Shown here piece after piece: positions 17,640 through 26,330 of a stretch of DNA of 64,000 nucleotides. The DNA is taken from assembly GCF_000187245.1 (NCBI RefSeq), contig NC_027863.1, forward strand, positions 248,001 through 312,000. Reading direction: 5' to 3'. The stretch is from Ogataea parapolymorpha DL-1 (lineage: Eukaryota > Ascomycota > Pichiomycetes > Pichiales > Pichiaceae). Below the pieces are notes generated by a model. That model searched no databases, had not been told where the DNA came from, and saw nothing but the letters and a program-made list of their open reading frames with translations. The position numbers were made by a program, and so were the translations under genes. Each line of letters begins with the position of its first letter. The first letter of the stretch is position 1.

Positions 17640-19382
17640 TTAATTTATATTTTCCGGATAATTGATGCAATCATCCCAGAAGCTTGCTTCCAAGCTGGAC
17701 ACCTTGGCGAAAATGTCTGCCAGGGTGTCTAAAAGTTCGCCTTTATCGAACCCCTCTTCGTGCTGTTTCCTGCTGACGTACTCGTCGAAGTACTCATTGA
17801 GGACCTGCTCGCCGCGTTTGCAGGCGTCCAAATACCACGGAGCCACGTAGTCGCTGAGCCAGTCGCGGTAGATTTTTTGTGTCGCAGAGCCGGCGTCCAC
17901 CTGGTACGACAGCTTGCCATTTTCTGCTTCTTCCTGCAATTTGCGTGCCACCATGAGGGCCTTGGCGTTGTTTTCTGGATCTGCTACCAAAAATTTCGTG
18001 CCATTATTCAACGCGTTGGCAGCAGCATGGTTGTATCCAATCAAACATGGCATCAGCGCGGTCTTGCACAGCAGCCAGTCGTGTGTTTTCTCGTACAACT
18101 CCACCAAATAGTTGATATAGTTCAGCGTCGCACGTCCAGCATCAATTTCCTCGAGGTCTAGGTCGGGCCATCTGCTTTTCAGCTTTGTTTTGTGTCTCTC
18201 CATCTCGGTCTCTATATTGCTCAAAATCTCGTCCACGTACTCTTGCAACTCCTCCGACTCGGTGATGCTGCGCAGGTTCACGTGCACGCGGTGGTAGGCC
18301 TGCAGGTAGCGGTAGTCCTGTTTAAGGAAATAATTGAATTTTTCCACCGGCAGCGTGTCTTCCATTGCCTGCCGCACAAACTGGTGATGAGTGTACTTTT
18401 GCCAGTGTGGGACGACTTTTTCGTGGTTCATCAGAAACGACAGCAAGCCGGCGTCCTTGCGCACCTCGTGTGGCCGTTTGATTGCCCACGTGTGGTTCAA
18501 AGGCCCGTTGGGCTTCACCTCTGCGTGTCTGATGGCCTCGTTGACAAATCCGATAGCGTTTTCGACCGCGGTGGCCAGAGATGCGCCGCGGGCCAGGTAG
18601 CACGCCACCGCCGAGCTCAGCGTGCAGCCTGTTCCGTGCAAATTAGGCGAGTCGATATGGTTGGACCGGAAAACGGTGAGTTTTTCTGATCTGTGCTCGT
18701 ACAGCACGTTCAGAATATACACCGGATTTTCGGGGTCAACAGCCAGATTCTCATTCACCGGGACAAGCCCGCCCTTGAACAGCACGTCGACCTTGAACCT
18801 GGACCCCAGCAGGCGCGCGGCCGTATAAAAATCGTCTGCCGTGGTTATGGTGATTTCCTCCACGCTAGGGTCCGAGCTGCGCAGCACAGCCAGCAAAACC
18901 TCCACCTCGCGCGAATTCGGGGTAATAAGGGCCGCATGTTGAAACAGCTCCACCGCCTTTTTCAGCGCCCCCACAGAGCTCAGCCGGTCGCCATTCTTCG
19001 CCACGAAGACCGGGTCTAGCACAATGGGCGTTCTGGCGGCACGGGCGGCCAGAAACGGCGTGATCACCGACAGTGTCTCGTCCGGCAGCATTCCGAGCTT
19101 GATGGCGTCGAGCGCAATCTGGTCGTCGGCAATGGCCACCAATACCTTCTCCACAGTTTCTGCGGGCGTTGTGGTGACGTTGTGCACACCTAGCGAGTTC
19201 TGGGCCGTGAGGGCCGTGATACAGGTCACGGCATAACACTTGTGCGCGGTGATGGTCTTCACGTCCGCCTCAATGCCCGCGCCGCCCGACGAGTCAGAGC
19301 CGGCAACGGTGAGAACCCGCGGAACGTGCACAGGCGCCAATTCGCCGCTCAATTGGTCGCACAGATCAACAAGACGTGCCAT
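17640..19382 (-). CDS. THI20: Bifunctional HMP(-P) kinase / thiaminase II Thi20
   Basis: From the ATG at 19382 the protein has 580 residues. The N-terminal ThiD-type ribokinase-fold domain starts with VLTVAGSDSSGGAGIEAD (about 23-40) and ends with HGTGCTLSSAVACYLARG. The C-terminal TenA domain (about 330-580) includes FNYFLKQDYRYLQAY, the catalytic-type CLIGY and YRDWLSDY. This fusion is specific to fungi: Thi20/Thi21 phosphorylate hydroxymethylpyrimidine twice and the TenA part salvages degraded thiamine. A 12-residue upstream extension is possible, but the chosen ATG opens directly before the conserved kinase region. It lies 77 bp beyond the dihydroxyacetone kinase stop on the same strand. 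Confidence 0.92.
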   Translation of the reverse strand: MARLVDLCDQLSGELAPVHVPRVLTVAGSDSSGGAGIEADVKTITAHKCYAVTCITALTAQNSLGVHNVTTTPAETVEKVLVAIADDQIALDAIKLGMLPDETLSVITPFLAARAARTPIVLDPVFVAKNGDRLSSVGALKKAVELFQHAALITPNSREVEVLLAVLRSSDPSVEEITITTADDFYTAARLLGSRFKVDVLFKGGLVPVNENLAVDPENPVYILNVLYEHRSEKLTVFRSNHIDSPNLHGTGCTLSSAVACYLARGASLATAVENAIGFVNEAIRHAEVKPNGPLNHTWAIKRPHEVRKDAGLLSFLMNHEKVVPHWQKYTHHQFVRQAMEDTLPVEKFNYFLKQDYRYLQAYHRVHVNLRSITESEELQEYVDEILSNIETEMERHKTKLKSRWPDLDLEEIDAGRATLNYINYLVELYEKTHDWLLCKTALMPCLIGYNHAAANALNNGTKFLVADPENNAKALMVARKLQEEAENGKLSYQVDAGSATQKIYRDWLSDYVAPWYLDACKRGEQVLNEYFDEYVSRKQHEEGFDKGELLDTLADIFAKVSSLEASFWDDCINYPENIN

Positions 19383-19459
19383 TACCTCGTAAAACAAAAA
19401 AAAATCAATGGCCTCCATTTTTTATACACAATGCACTGCCCGGTTTGCGGATTCTACAT

Positions 19460-21289
19460 CTACAAATTGGAGCCTATTTTGCTGTACGCCTCGGCAAAGC
19501 CGTCGACCAGCGCAGCGAGCCCAATGGCGCCGGGATCCGGCAGCCCGCCCTCGGCCTCAAACGGTTTGAACTCCTCCTCGCTAACGTAGGACGCACGGCC
19601 AAACTTAGCCTTGAGCTTTCTCGTTGACTCTGCTCCCTCGTGGCACGCCTTGTTAGCCCGGTTGAGGTCACCCTTGCTGGCCGCAAACTGCTCCACGAAC
19701 GGCGCAAGCGCGTCAATCAGTGTCCGGTCGCCAGCACGAGCCCGTGTGTATCTGTACAGCGAATCCAGGGCGTCCTTGAGCGATGCAGCCAGGATTTCTG
19801 GCGTCACCTCGTATCCGCCCTGCTGGAGCTCTCTGTCCTTGAGCGACTTGGCCAGTGCAGAGATGAAGATCGAGTAAAGCCCGCCAGAGGTGCCTCCCAT
19901 GGCCGTCTCAACAACGTCTGTGATCTGGGTCAAACTCCGAACACCGTCTGTGATCTCCAGCTTGTCGGCAGCCAGCAGGTCCAGGATCGCATGCGCGCCG
20001 TTGGCCAGCGTCTCGCCGCAGTCGCCGTCGCCCGCAACCGTGTCGTACAGCGTGATCTTTGGCTCCTTGGTCAGCAGCTTCTTGCACCCGCTCTCCAACA
20101 CAGCCTTGACTGTGCTGCTCGAGAACCGCACTTTCGAGGTCGCCGACGCGTCGCTCACTGGCGGAGCGTCGATAACAAACGACTCGGACTTCGCCGCCCA
20201 TTCTGCCGTTGTGTACGACGAGTTCCATCCAGGAACCTTGGTTGGGTAGTCCAGACACTCGAAAACCTCCTTTCCCCCCGCCTTGGTCACGTTCAGCAAC
20301 GTGATCGAAAAACCAGGACCGTCTAGCGACGTGGTGTACGCGCCCGTGTACACTCTTGCTGGCTTGATCTTGTAGTCGGTGGCCAGCTGCTCAACGACAG
20401 TGTTCTGGATAGCGTACAGTTCGAGGTTCGACGTGCCGCCCAAATTGTTGATCATCAGCACAACCTCGTCCGACGAGTCGAAGTCCACATAGTTTCTCTC
20501 CTCGTCGCTCTTGTCGAGCAAGTACTTGAGCAGATCTGCCACAAGCGTGTCGATGGTCGGGATCGGCGAAACACGCTTGATGCCCGACTCATTGTGGATC
20601 CCCATGCCCACCTCGATCTCGTCCTCCTTGAGCAGATGTTTCTGCTCGTCCTCGTCGTCGGACTCGGACTCGTGGTGTCTGTTACCCGGAATAGTGCAGT
20701 GGTCGAGCGACGCGCCGATGGTCACCAGATTGGCCACCACGGCCTCGCCCAGCTGGTACACCTCGCTCAACGAGGCTTTGTTCGAGTCCTTGGCGGCCTT
20801 GGCACCGACAATCTTGTGCACAAGACTCGTACCGGCCAGACCACGTCTGCCCACCATACCGTTCTTGGTTCTGCCCACAGAAACGTCGTCCTGGACAATT
20901 AGCAGCTCCACGGGGACGCCCTCGGCCTTGGCCCGCTCGGCAGCGAGCCCGAAGTGCAAAATGTCGCCGGTGTAATTTTTCACCACAATTAGCGTGCCTT
21001 TGTTTGAGGGCTTTGCCTTCAAACCTGAGACAATCTGCTTTGTAGAAGGCGAGGCGAAAACAAAGCCAGCCACTCCAACGTCCAAACAGCCTTCACCAAC
21101 AAAGCCAGCGTGCAATGGCTCGTGGCCAGAGCCTCCGCCAGACAGGATCATCACCTTGTCTGGCTTGGAGTGCTTGTTGATCACCACACGCTCGGATTCG
21201 ATGAATTGGAGGTCCGGATTGCCATGACACAGGCCCTTGAGGTGCGCATGGACCAGGTCTTGCTTGTAATTCCAGTGTTTGCTCGACAT
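19460..21289 (-). CDS. DAK1: Dihydroxyacetone kinase
   Basis: The 609-residue protein has the DhaK domain (GGGSGHEPLH at 51-60 and the substrate-binding His232 in MGIHNESG) followed by the DhaL ATP-binding domain with AGDGDCGETLANG and GGTSGGLYS. It phosphorylates dihydroxyacetone to DHAP. In methylotrophic yeasts this completes the xylulose-monophosphate cycle that assimilates methanol-derived formaldehyde; it also detoxifies dihydroxyacetone. An acidic insert (about 203-222, HHESESDDEDEQK) separates the two strands before His232. The C-terminal SNL is reminiscent of a weak PTS1 peroxisomal signal. The promoter carries repeated C/G-rich elements. Confidence 0.93.
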   Translation of the reverse strand: MSSKHWNYKQDLVHAHLKGLCHGNPDLQFIESERVVINKHSKPDKVMILSGGGSGHEPLHAGFVGEGCLDVGVAGFVFASPSTKQIVSGLKAKPSNKGTLIVVKNYTGDILHFGLAAERAKAEGVPVELLIVQDDVSVGRTKNGMVGRRGLAGTSLVHKIVGAKAAKDSNKASLSEVYQLGEAVVANLVTIGASLDHCTIPGNRHHESESDDEDEQKHLLKEDEIEVGMGIHNESGIKRVSPIPTIDTLVADLLKYLLDKSDEERNYVDFDSSDEVVLMINNLGGTSNLELYAIQNTVVEQLATDYKIKPARVYTGAYTTSLDGPGFSITLLNVTKAGGKEVFECLDYPTKVPGWNSSYTTAEWAAKSESFVIDAPPVSDASATSKVRFSSSTVKAVLESGCKKLLTKEPKITLYDTVAGDGDCGETLANGAHAILDLLAADKLEITDGVRSLTQITDVVETAMGGTSGGLYSIFISALAKSLKDRELQQGGYEVTPEILAASLKDALDSLYRYTRARAGDRTLIDALAPFVEQFAASKGDLNRANKACHEGAESTRKLKAKFGRASYVSEEEFKPFEAEGGLPDPGAIGLAALVDGFAEAYSKIGSNL

Positions 21290-21599
21290 GCTAAAGAAAA
21301 GAAGGATGAGAAATGCTGGGTCGAGCAGTTTATTTTATTGGATACCCGGGGTTGCCAAGGTCGGCTAAGTTTCTAATAGCGGGGAAATTAGCCCCATAGT
21401 CTATGGAAAAAGATACCCGGGGAAATAACCGTATGGGGAAAAACGAGGTGCGCCAACCAGTTTTCCCAATACGCTCTCCCCCCACCACCGACCCCCCACC
21501 TTTCGCTTCTCTCTCTCTCCGATCACGTGACTCTATGTCACGCGATCTGCCCCCCCTGGTGCGCCCCCGATAAAAATCAAAAACAGACACCCTCATTGC
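21290..21599. promoter_or_regulatory. Shared promoter of DAK and the PROPPIN gene with repeated elements
   Basis: This 310-bp gap contains two exact copies of GATACCCGGGG (21341-21351 and 21412-21422). Further GGGGAAA motifs occur at 21381-21387, 21419-21425 and 21435-21441. A palindromic TCACGTGA lies at 21523-21530, with C-runs near 21491-21498, 21550-21556 and 21564-21568. Methanol regulators of the Mxr1/Adr1 type bind short CYCC cores, so such elements are plausible in a DAK promoter, but no binding is shown. Confidence 0.5.
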
Positions 21600-22766
21600 A
21601 TGGCCCTCCGCAGTATATCGTTCAACCAGGACTACACGTGTCTTGCTGCCGGCTTCGACGCTGCGTACAAGGTGTACAATTGCGACCCGTTCGGCGAATG
21701 TTTCCAGAAGGCCGACGATGGCGGCGCAAACTTGGTCGAGATGTTGTTTTCGACGTCTCTGATCGCCGTTGTTGGGATCGGCGACAAGCCCGCTAACACG
21801 ATGCGCAAGCTGAAAATTATCAACACGAAACGCAAGGCGGTGATCTGCGAGCTCACGTTTCCAACGGCGATTTTGTATGTCAAGATGAACCGCAAGCGGC
21901 TGGTCGTGGTGCTCGTGGACCAGATCTTTGTGTACGACGTGTCATGTATGAAGCTGTTGCACAGCATTGAGGCCAGCGCGGGCTCAAATGACCGGATTAT
22001 TTGCGACCTGTGTGCGGACGACGAAAGCGTGCTTGTGTTCCAGCAGTCGGGGAGTTCCGACGAGCTGGCCGCCAATGCCGGCACGGTGGTGGTTTTTGAC
22101 GCGCTGGAGATTCAGCCCATTAACGTGATTGAGTGCCACAAGTCGCCGCTACAGCGGATCGCGGTCTCGAAGGACGGTCGACTGCTGGCGACGGCGAGCG
22201 TTAAAGGCACCATTGTGCGTGTGTTCCGAGTGGCCGACGGCAGGAAAGTGCACGAATTCCGGCGCGGGAGCTACACGGCGCAGATTTCGTGTCTGAGCTT
22301 CAACGTGGACGCGACGGTGCTGTGCTGCTCGTCCAACACCGGCACCGTCCATTTCTTCCGACTTGACGACGTCAACCGACGCCGGTCGACGGAGTCGATC
22401 GACGCAGACGTTGACAGCTCGGAAACGCTGCCCCGCGAAAGCAGCATCACCGAGGAGGAGTCGAGCGAGATCAACCGGCTGATCAACAGCCAGCTTGGCG
22501 GCCACAACGGGTTTGCCAAGAAAAAAAGCGCCGAGTCGCTCAAGAACTTCATCTGGTCGAAGTCCAAGACGTACCTGCCGTCGCAGATCAACTCCATTTT
22601 GGAGCCCAAAAGAGACTACGCGTTCATCAAGCTGAGCACCGAGGTGGAGAGCGTGGTGGGGCTTGTTGACAACAACTGCTACGTGGCGACGCGAGCGGGC
22701 GATTTTTTCGTCTACTCTGTGCAGCCCGGCCAGTGCGTGCTCCTCAAGCACTATAAAATAGAATAA
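21600..22766 (+). CDS. ATG21: PROPPIN beta-propeller, Atg18/Atg21 family
   Basis: The 388-residue protein has the PROPPIN N-terminus (SISFNQDYTCLAAGF, YNCDPFGECF, VEMLFSTSLIAVVGIGD), KLKIINTKRKAVICELTFPT and the phosphoinositide-binding FRRG loop in KVHEFRRGSYTAQI. An acidic/serine-rich loop of about 80 residues interrupts the last blades. PROPPINs bind PI3P and PI(3,5)P2 and support autophagy, the Cvt pathway and pexophagy. YNCDPFG and VYDVSCMKLL favour Atg21, whereas GIGDKPA favours Atg18, so the paralogue is uncertain; Hsv2 is less likely. Confidence 0.75.
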   Translation: MALRSISFNQDYTCLAAGFDAAYKVYNCDPFGECFQKADDGGANLVEMLFSTSLIAVVGIGDKPANTMRKLKIINTKRKAVICELTFPTAILYVKMNRKRLVVVLVDQIFVYDVSCMKLLHSIEASAGSNDRIICDLCADDESVLVFQQSGSSDELAANAGTVVVFDALEIQPINVIECHKSPLQRIAVSKDGRLLATASVKGTIVRVFRVADGRKVHEFRRGSYTAQISCLSFNVDATVLCCSSNTGTVHFFRLDDVNRRRSTESIDADVDSSETLPRESSITEEESSEINRLINSQLGGHNGFAKKKSAESLKNFIWSKSKTYLPSQINSILEPKRDYAFIKLSTEVESVVGLVDNNCYVATRAGDFFVYSVQPGQCVLLKHYKIE

Positions 22767-22796
22767 GACATTTTTGAAACATCACCATTTTTTCTC

Positions 22797-24284
22797 ATGG
22801 CCACTGCTCAGAACAGGTCCACGGAGCCCACACCGTACCTGTGTCTCAAGTCGCGCTGGCTGCTTGCTGTTTGGAATGAGTGGACGCTTTTTGGGGGCCT
22901 GGTGCTGGCCATCGTGCTGCTAAACGGCTGCTCCGCGTCGTCCAGTTCCAAATCATCCAGCTCGTTACTAAACACGTCTCTTTCGATTGCCTCCAACACA
23001 GACCTCCAGAACGTCCAGTCTGTGTTTCTGGACGACTTGAAGATTGTGGTGGCTAGTGATCTGACGGCTGAAGCTGCGTACCTCAACTCCACTCTAAACG
23101 ACACAATCACGACAGCATACAAGGCGATCGCCGCCATCGACCTGCGCCCAATTTTGCAGCAGCTCGCCGACTCAATCAACGACACCGTCACGTCATCGCT
23201 GGCATCCCAAAACAGTGAGCTAGAGTCGCTCAAGTCGACTCTAAATTCCCAGGCTGTGTATGTTGGAACCTCAGTGAGTCTGGACAAAATGAATATAAAT
23301 TATACCTGGATCGGCAGCTATCTGGCAAACGAAATACAGAACCGCACGATAACCAATGCCTACGAGAAGCATTTTAGGAACCTCCCCGATTACTTTGCTT
23401 TCTTCGACTCTCTCACAACAGAGACGCTCCAAAACGTTTCTGCTGCATTTGACCTGGTGGATTTGTCCGGCCCCGAAATTTATAACTACTCCGTCTCGAA
23501 CGCGTCAGCTCTGCACCTGACATACTTGAGCTCTACGACTTCTAAAAAATCCAAGGCCGTGTACGTCCTCGTTGCATTGATGGTTGTTTTCGTGGTAGCA
23601 CAGATGCTGCTTGACTGGCTGCGCTTCGCACATGAACAGAAACAGGCGACGTGTTTTCCGCTCGAAGCCACCGAAAAGACCGACTTCTTGGAGTACACGT
23701 TCCGAGCCGTCGATTTCGAGGCATTTAAGCTCGCAGAGGTGCTTGCTGCATTTTTTGGGGACAGCACCAGACTGAATTTTCTTGCATCGTTCTGGCTCGG
23801 GGTGCGGTCCAATGCAAAAAATCTGGGAAAATACATCGTTTTTTCACTGATTCTATATTCCTGTTGGACGCAGAACACTTCGTCTTCAGTGGACGTTTCT
23901 CTGAGCGGAAACACGCGTCTGCACAATACGTCGCACACGCTGAAGACAGATTTTGGATTTGGCTCAGAATCGCTTCTGGCCGATATCCGAGAAATTTACG
24001 ACGATTTCGGGGCCCACGTGCGACAATTCCTTGACGACGAAGGCCTAGCGCCGTTCGTGTCGTATGACAGGCCAAACTCCTCGTTTTTGGCCGACTTTAG
24101 CTGGCCCGACGAAATGGCAACAGAGCTGACTGTCGCTGTGAATAGCACGGTTTCGCAGGCCAAACTCCACCTTGTCCAACCAGCCGCCAGCCCAAATGCC
24201 CGCCCACTGCTGTACTACGCGTTTGCGCTCTGCGTGGGGGCCACGTTCACGATGGTGGCCATCAGCGTCTACACGCTCCGCTAG
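22797..24284 (+). CDS. PRM1: Plasma-membrane fusion protein Prm1
   Basis: A 495-residue membrane protein. PYLCLKSRWLLAVWNEWTLF leads into the first membrane segment (about 32-46); others lie near 255-275, 345-362 and at the C-terminus (about 470-493). The two large extracellular loops carry many N-glycosylation sequons (NTS, NST, NDT, NYT, NRT, NVS, NTT). The N-terminal signature and topology match Prm1, a pheromone-induced protein that promotes membrane fusion of mating cells. It is shorter than S. cerevisiae Prm1 (661 aa) and its loops are poorly conserved. No clear pheromone element was found in the 30-bp gap upstream. Confidence 0.75.
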   Translation: MATAQNRSTEPTPYLCLKSRWLLAVWNEWTLFGGLVLAIVLLNGCSASSSSKSSSSLLNTSLSIASNTDLQNVQSVFLDDLKIVVASDLTAEAAYLNSTLNDTITTAYKAIAAIDLRPILQQLADSINDTVTSSLASQNSELESLKSTLNSQAVYVGTSVSLDKMNINYTWIGSYLANEIQNRTITNAYEKHFRNLPDYFAFFDSLTTETLQNVSAAFDLVDLSGPEIYNYSVSNASALHLTYLSSTTSKKSKAVYVLVALMVVFVVAQMLLDWLRFAHEQKQATCFPLEATEKTDFLEYTFRAVDFEAFKLAEVLAAFFGDSTRLNFLASFWLGVRSNAKNLGKYIVFSLILYSCWTQNTSSSVDVSLSGNTRLHNTSHTLKTDFGFGSESLLADIREIYDDFGAHVRQFLDDEGLAPFVSYDRPNSSFLADFSWPDEMATELTVAVNSTVSQAKLHLVQPAASPNARPLLYYAFALCVGATFTMVAISVYTLR

Positions 24285-24427
24285 CGAAGGGGAGTTACCC
24301 GCACGTAGTTTTCGTTAAATTTTTTTGAAAATTTAATTCAAGAGCATTGATCCTAAGAAGCACCGACTAGCCGACATCGCTGCTGAATTCAAGACACAAC
24401 GGGCGTTGTAGATTTTGGTACATTGAG

Positions 24428-26299
24428 ATGTCGCATAGGAAGTTACAACAGTAAGTGTGGACAAAAGCCGGGTCTGGGCGATGCTGGGGCCTGTAAACAG
24501 GGAAAAAGGGGCCAGGGGTCGTTTGGAACCCGAGACTCGACACGGTTTACTAACGGGCCAGGGAAATTGACCGCGTGTTCAAGAAGATCGGGGAGGGGCT
24601 GGAGATATTCAACACTCTGTACGAGCGCCACGAGAATGCCTCGAACGGCTCGCAGAAAGAGAAACTGGAGAACGACCTCAAGAAGGAGATTAAGAAGCTG
24701 CAGCGGTTTCGAGAACAGGTGAAGAATTGGCAGGCCACCAATGAGGTCAAGGACAAGGAGCGGCTCAACGAGAACCGTCGGCTGGTCGAACAGGCGATGG
24801 AAAAGTACAAGGTGGTAGAGAAGGGGTCGAAGACAAAAGCGTTTTCTGACGAGTCGCTGGCCAGTTTTGACGACCCGCAGGAGGACAACGAGGCGATCGA
24901 ATTTGTGCGGGAGACGCTGGATGAAATTCAACGTCAGGAAGAGGCGCTGGAGAGCGAGCTCGACAAACTGGGCGCCAAGAAGGGCAAGAAGACCAGTGCC
25001 GTCGACGAGCGCAAGTCCGAGATTGAGGATCTGCTGGAGATCCACCAGTTCCACAGAGAAAAGCTCGAGGTGGTATTGCGATTGCTTGAGAGCCATGTGT
25101 TGCGGCCCGAGGACATAATGAATATCCAAGAGGACATCAAGTATTATTTGGAAGAGAACCAGGATCCGGACTTTGTGAATGACGACACCATCTACGACGA
25201 CTTGAACCTGGAAGTCGATGAGAATACGCTTATTGACGGCAGCTCTGCGCAAAACGGCACGCACAAGGAGGAGGAGTCTGTTCTTGCGTCGACGGCGCCG
25301 ATCTCTGTGTCTGTGCCCGACACCACGCCTCAGAAGAAGAAGGAGAGCACGCCTACACCGTCCACCGTTCAGGCCTCGCCTGTGGCGACCGCCAAGCCAC
25401 CGGCCCCTGTGAAGCCTGTGCAGACGCCGCCGGTGAGCGTGCCCAAGATGGCCACGCCGACGACGTCGCTGGCCAATTTGGCCGGCACTTTATCGTCCGT
25501 GAGCACGCTGAGCACGCTGAAGCCTGCTCCGGTGCCCGCCAAGCCTGTGGGAGAGCTCAAATGGGCAGCCGCAGTGAGCCAGACCGCGAACGGGCGGCCG
25601 AAACCGGAGGAGAAGCCTGCCACGCCGGCCACGCCGCTCTCGACGCTCAACACCAACGCGCTGAACGCCGCCAGTGTGCTGGAGGCGCTGAAAAAACAAC
25701 GACCTCAGGACGGAGCGTCGCACAGCAACCCTGAGTCCCGGACGGCGTCCAGCACGGCGGGCGTTGGGTCTGCTGGGTCCGGCGACGTTTCCAACGACCC
25801 AAACTTCCGGTTTCTGCCTCCAGGCATCCAGAGCACGATCCTGTCGTTTGTGATGGCCAGAAACCGGCCAGAGTCCGAAAAGACGCCGTCGCTGTCGAGC
25901 GTCGGCGCCATGCTTGCCGTTCCCCGTCGCTTCTCGCCGCTCAGCGAGGGAACGTATCCGCCGGGATTGGAGGCACAGCGGGTTTCGGCGATCTGGAATA
26001 GCGTGCGCGTGAGCAACAACATCGAGATCGACTCGCAGAACGTCGACACCGCCACGCTGTTCTATGCCTACTACTACGCCCTGTCACAGAAAGAAAGAGA
26101 CGTCGCCGCGTCGGTGCTGGCCTCCAGGCTCTGGAGAGTCAACAACGACAAGACGATGTGGTACCAGCGTCATTCGCAAGTGAAAGTGTCGGGCGACGGC
26201 TTTGAGATCTCCGACTTCAACGTTTTCGACGCGGAAAAATGGAGCTTCTACGAAAAGAAGAACCACAGGGTTGACTACTCCCAGTTTGGAAAATCCTAG
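24428..26299 (+). CDS. NOT5: CCR4-NOT subunit Not5/Not3 (one intron)
   Basis: The coding sequence is exon 24428-24450 joined to exon 24562-26299, giving 586 residues. The first exon encodes MSHRKLQQ; joining gives MSHRKLQQEIDRVFKKI, which matches the Not3/Not5 N-terminus (MSQRKLQQDIDKLLKK in S. cerevisiae). The N-terminal Not3 coiled coil covers about 1-235. A Pro/Thr/Ala-rich linker follows, then a C-terminal NOT box (about 470-585, with VDTATLFYAYYYALSQKERDVAASVL). Not5 helps assemble the CCR4-NOT deadenylase and senses slow codons on ribosomes. A start at the GTG of exon 2 would lack the conserved first helix. Confidence 0.93.
24451..24561 (+). other. Spliceosomal intron of NOT5 (111 nt)
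   Basis: Donor GTAAGT, branch point TACTAAC at 24548-24554 and acceptor CAG ending at 24561. Splicing restores the conserved QQEIDR frame. Only seven bases follow the TACTAAC box before the exon. Confidence 0.93.
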
Positions 26300-26330
26300 G
26301 TGCGTATATAATTGAATATTGAGGTAGTAA

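Noticed and set aside
18192..18689. Long antisense ORFs within THI20, DAK, CFD1 and others
   Set aside because: They lie wholly opposite confidently identified genes, lack family motifs, and arise from GC-rich codon structure.
24575..26299. NOT5 starting at MFKKIGEG
   Set aside because: The first codon is GTG, and the conserved first helix is supplied by the short upstream exon.
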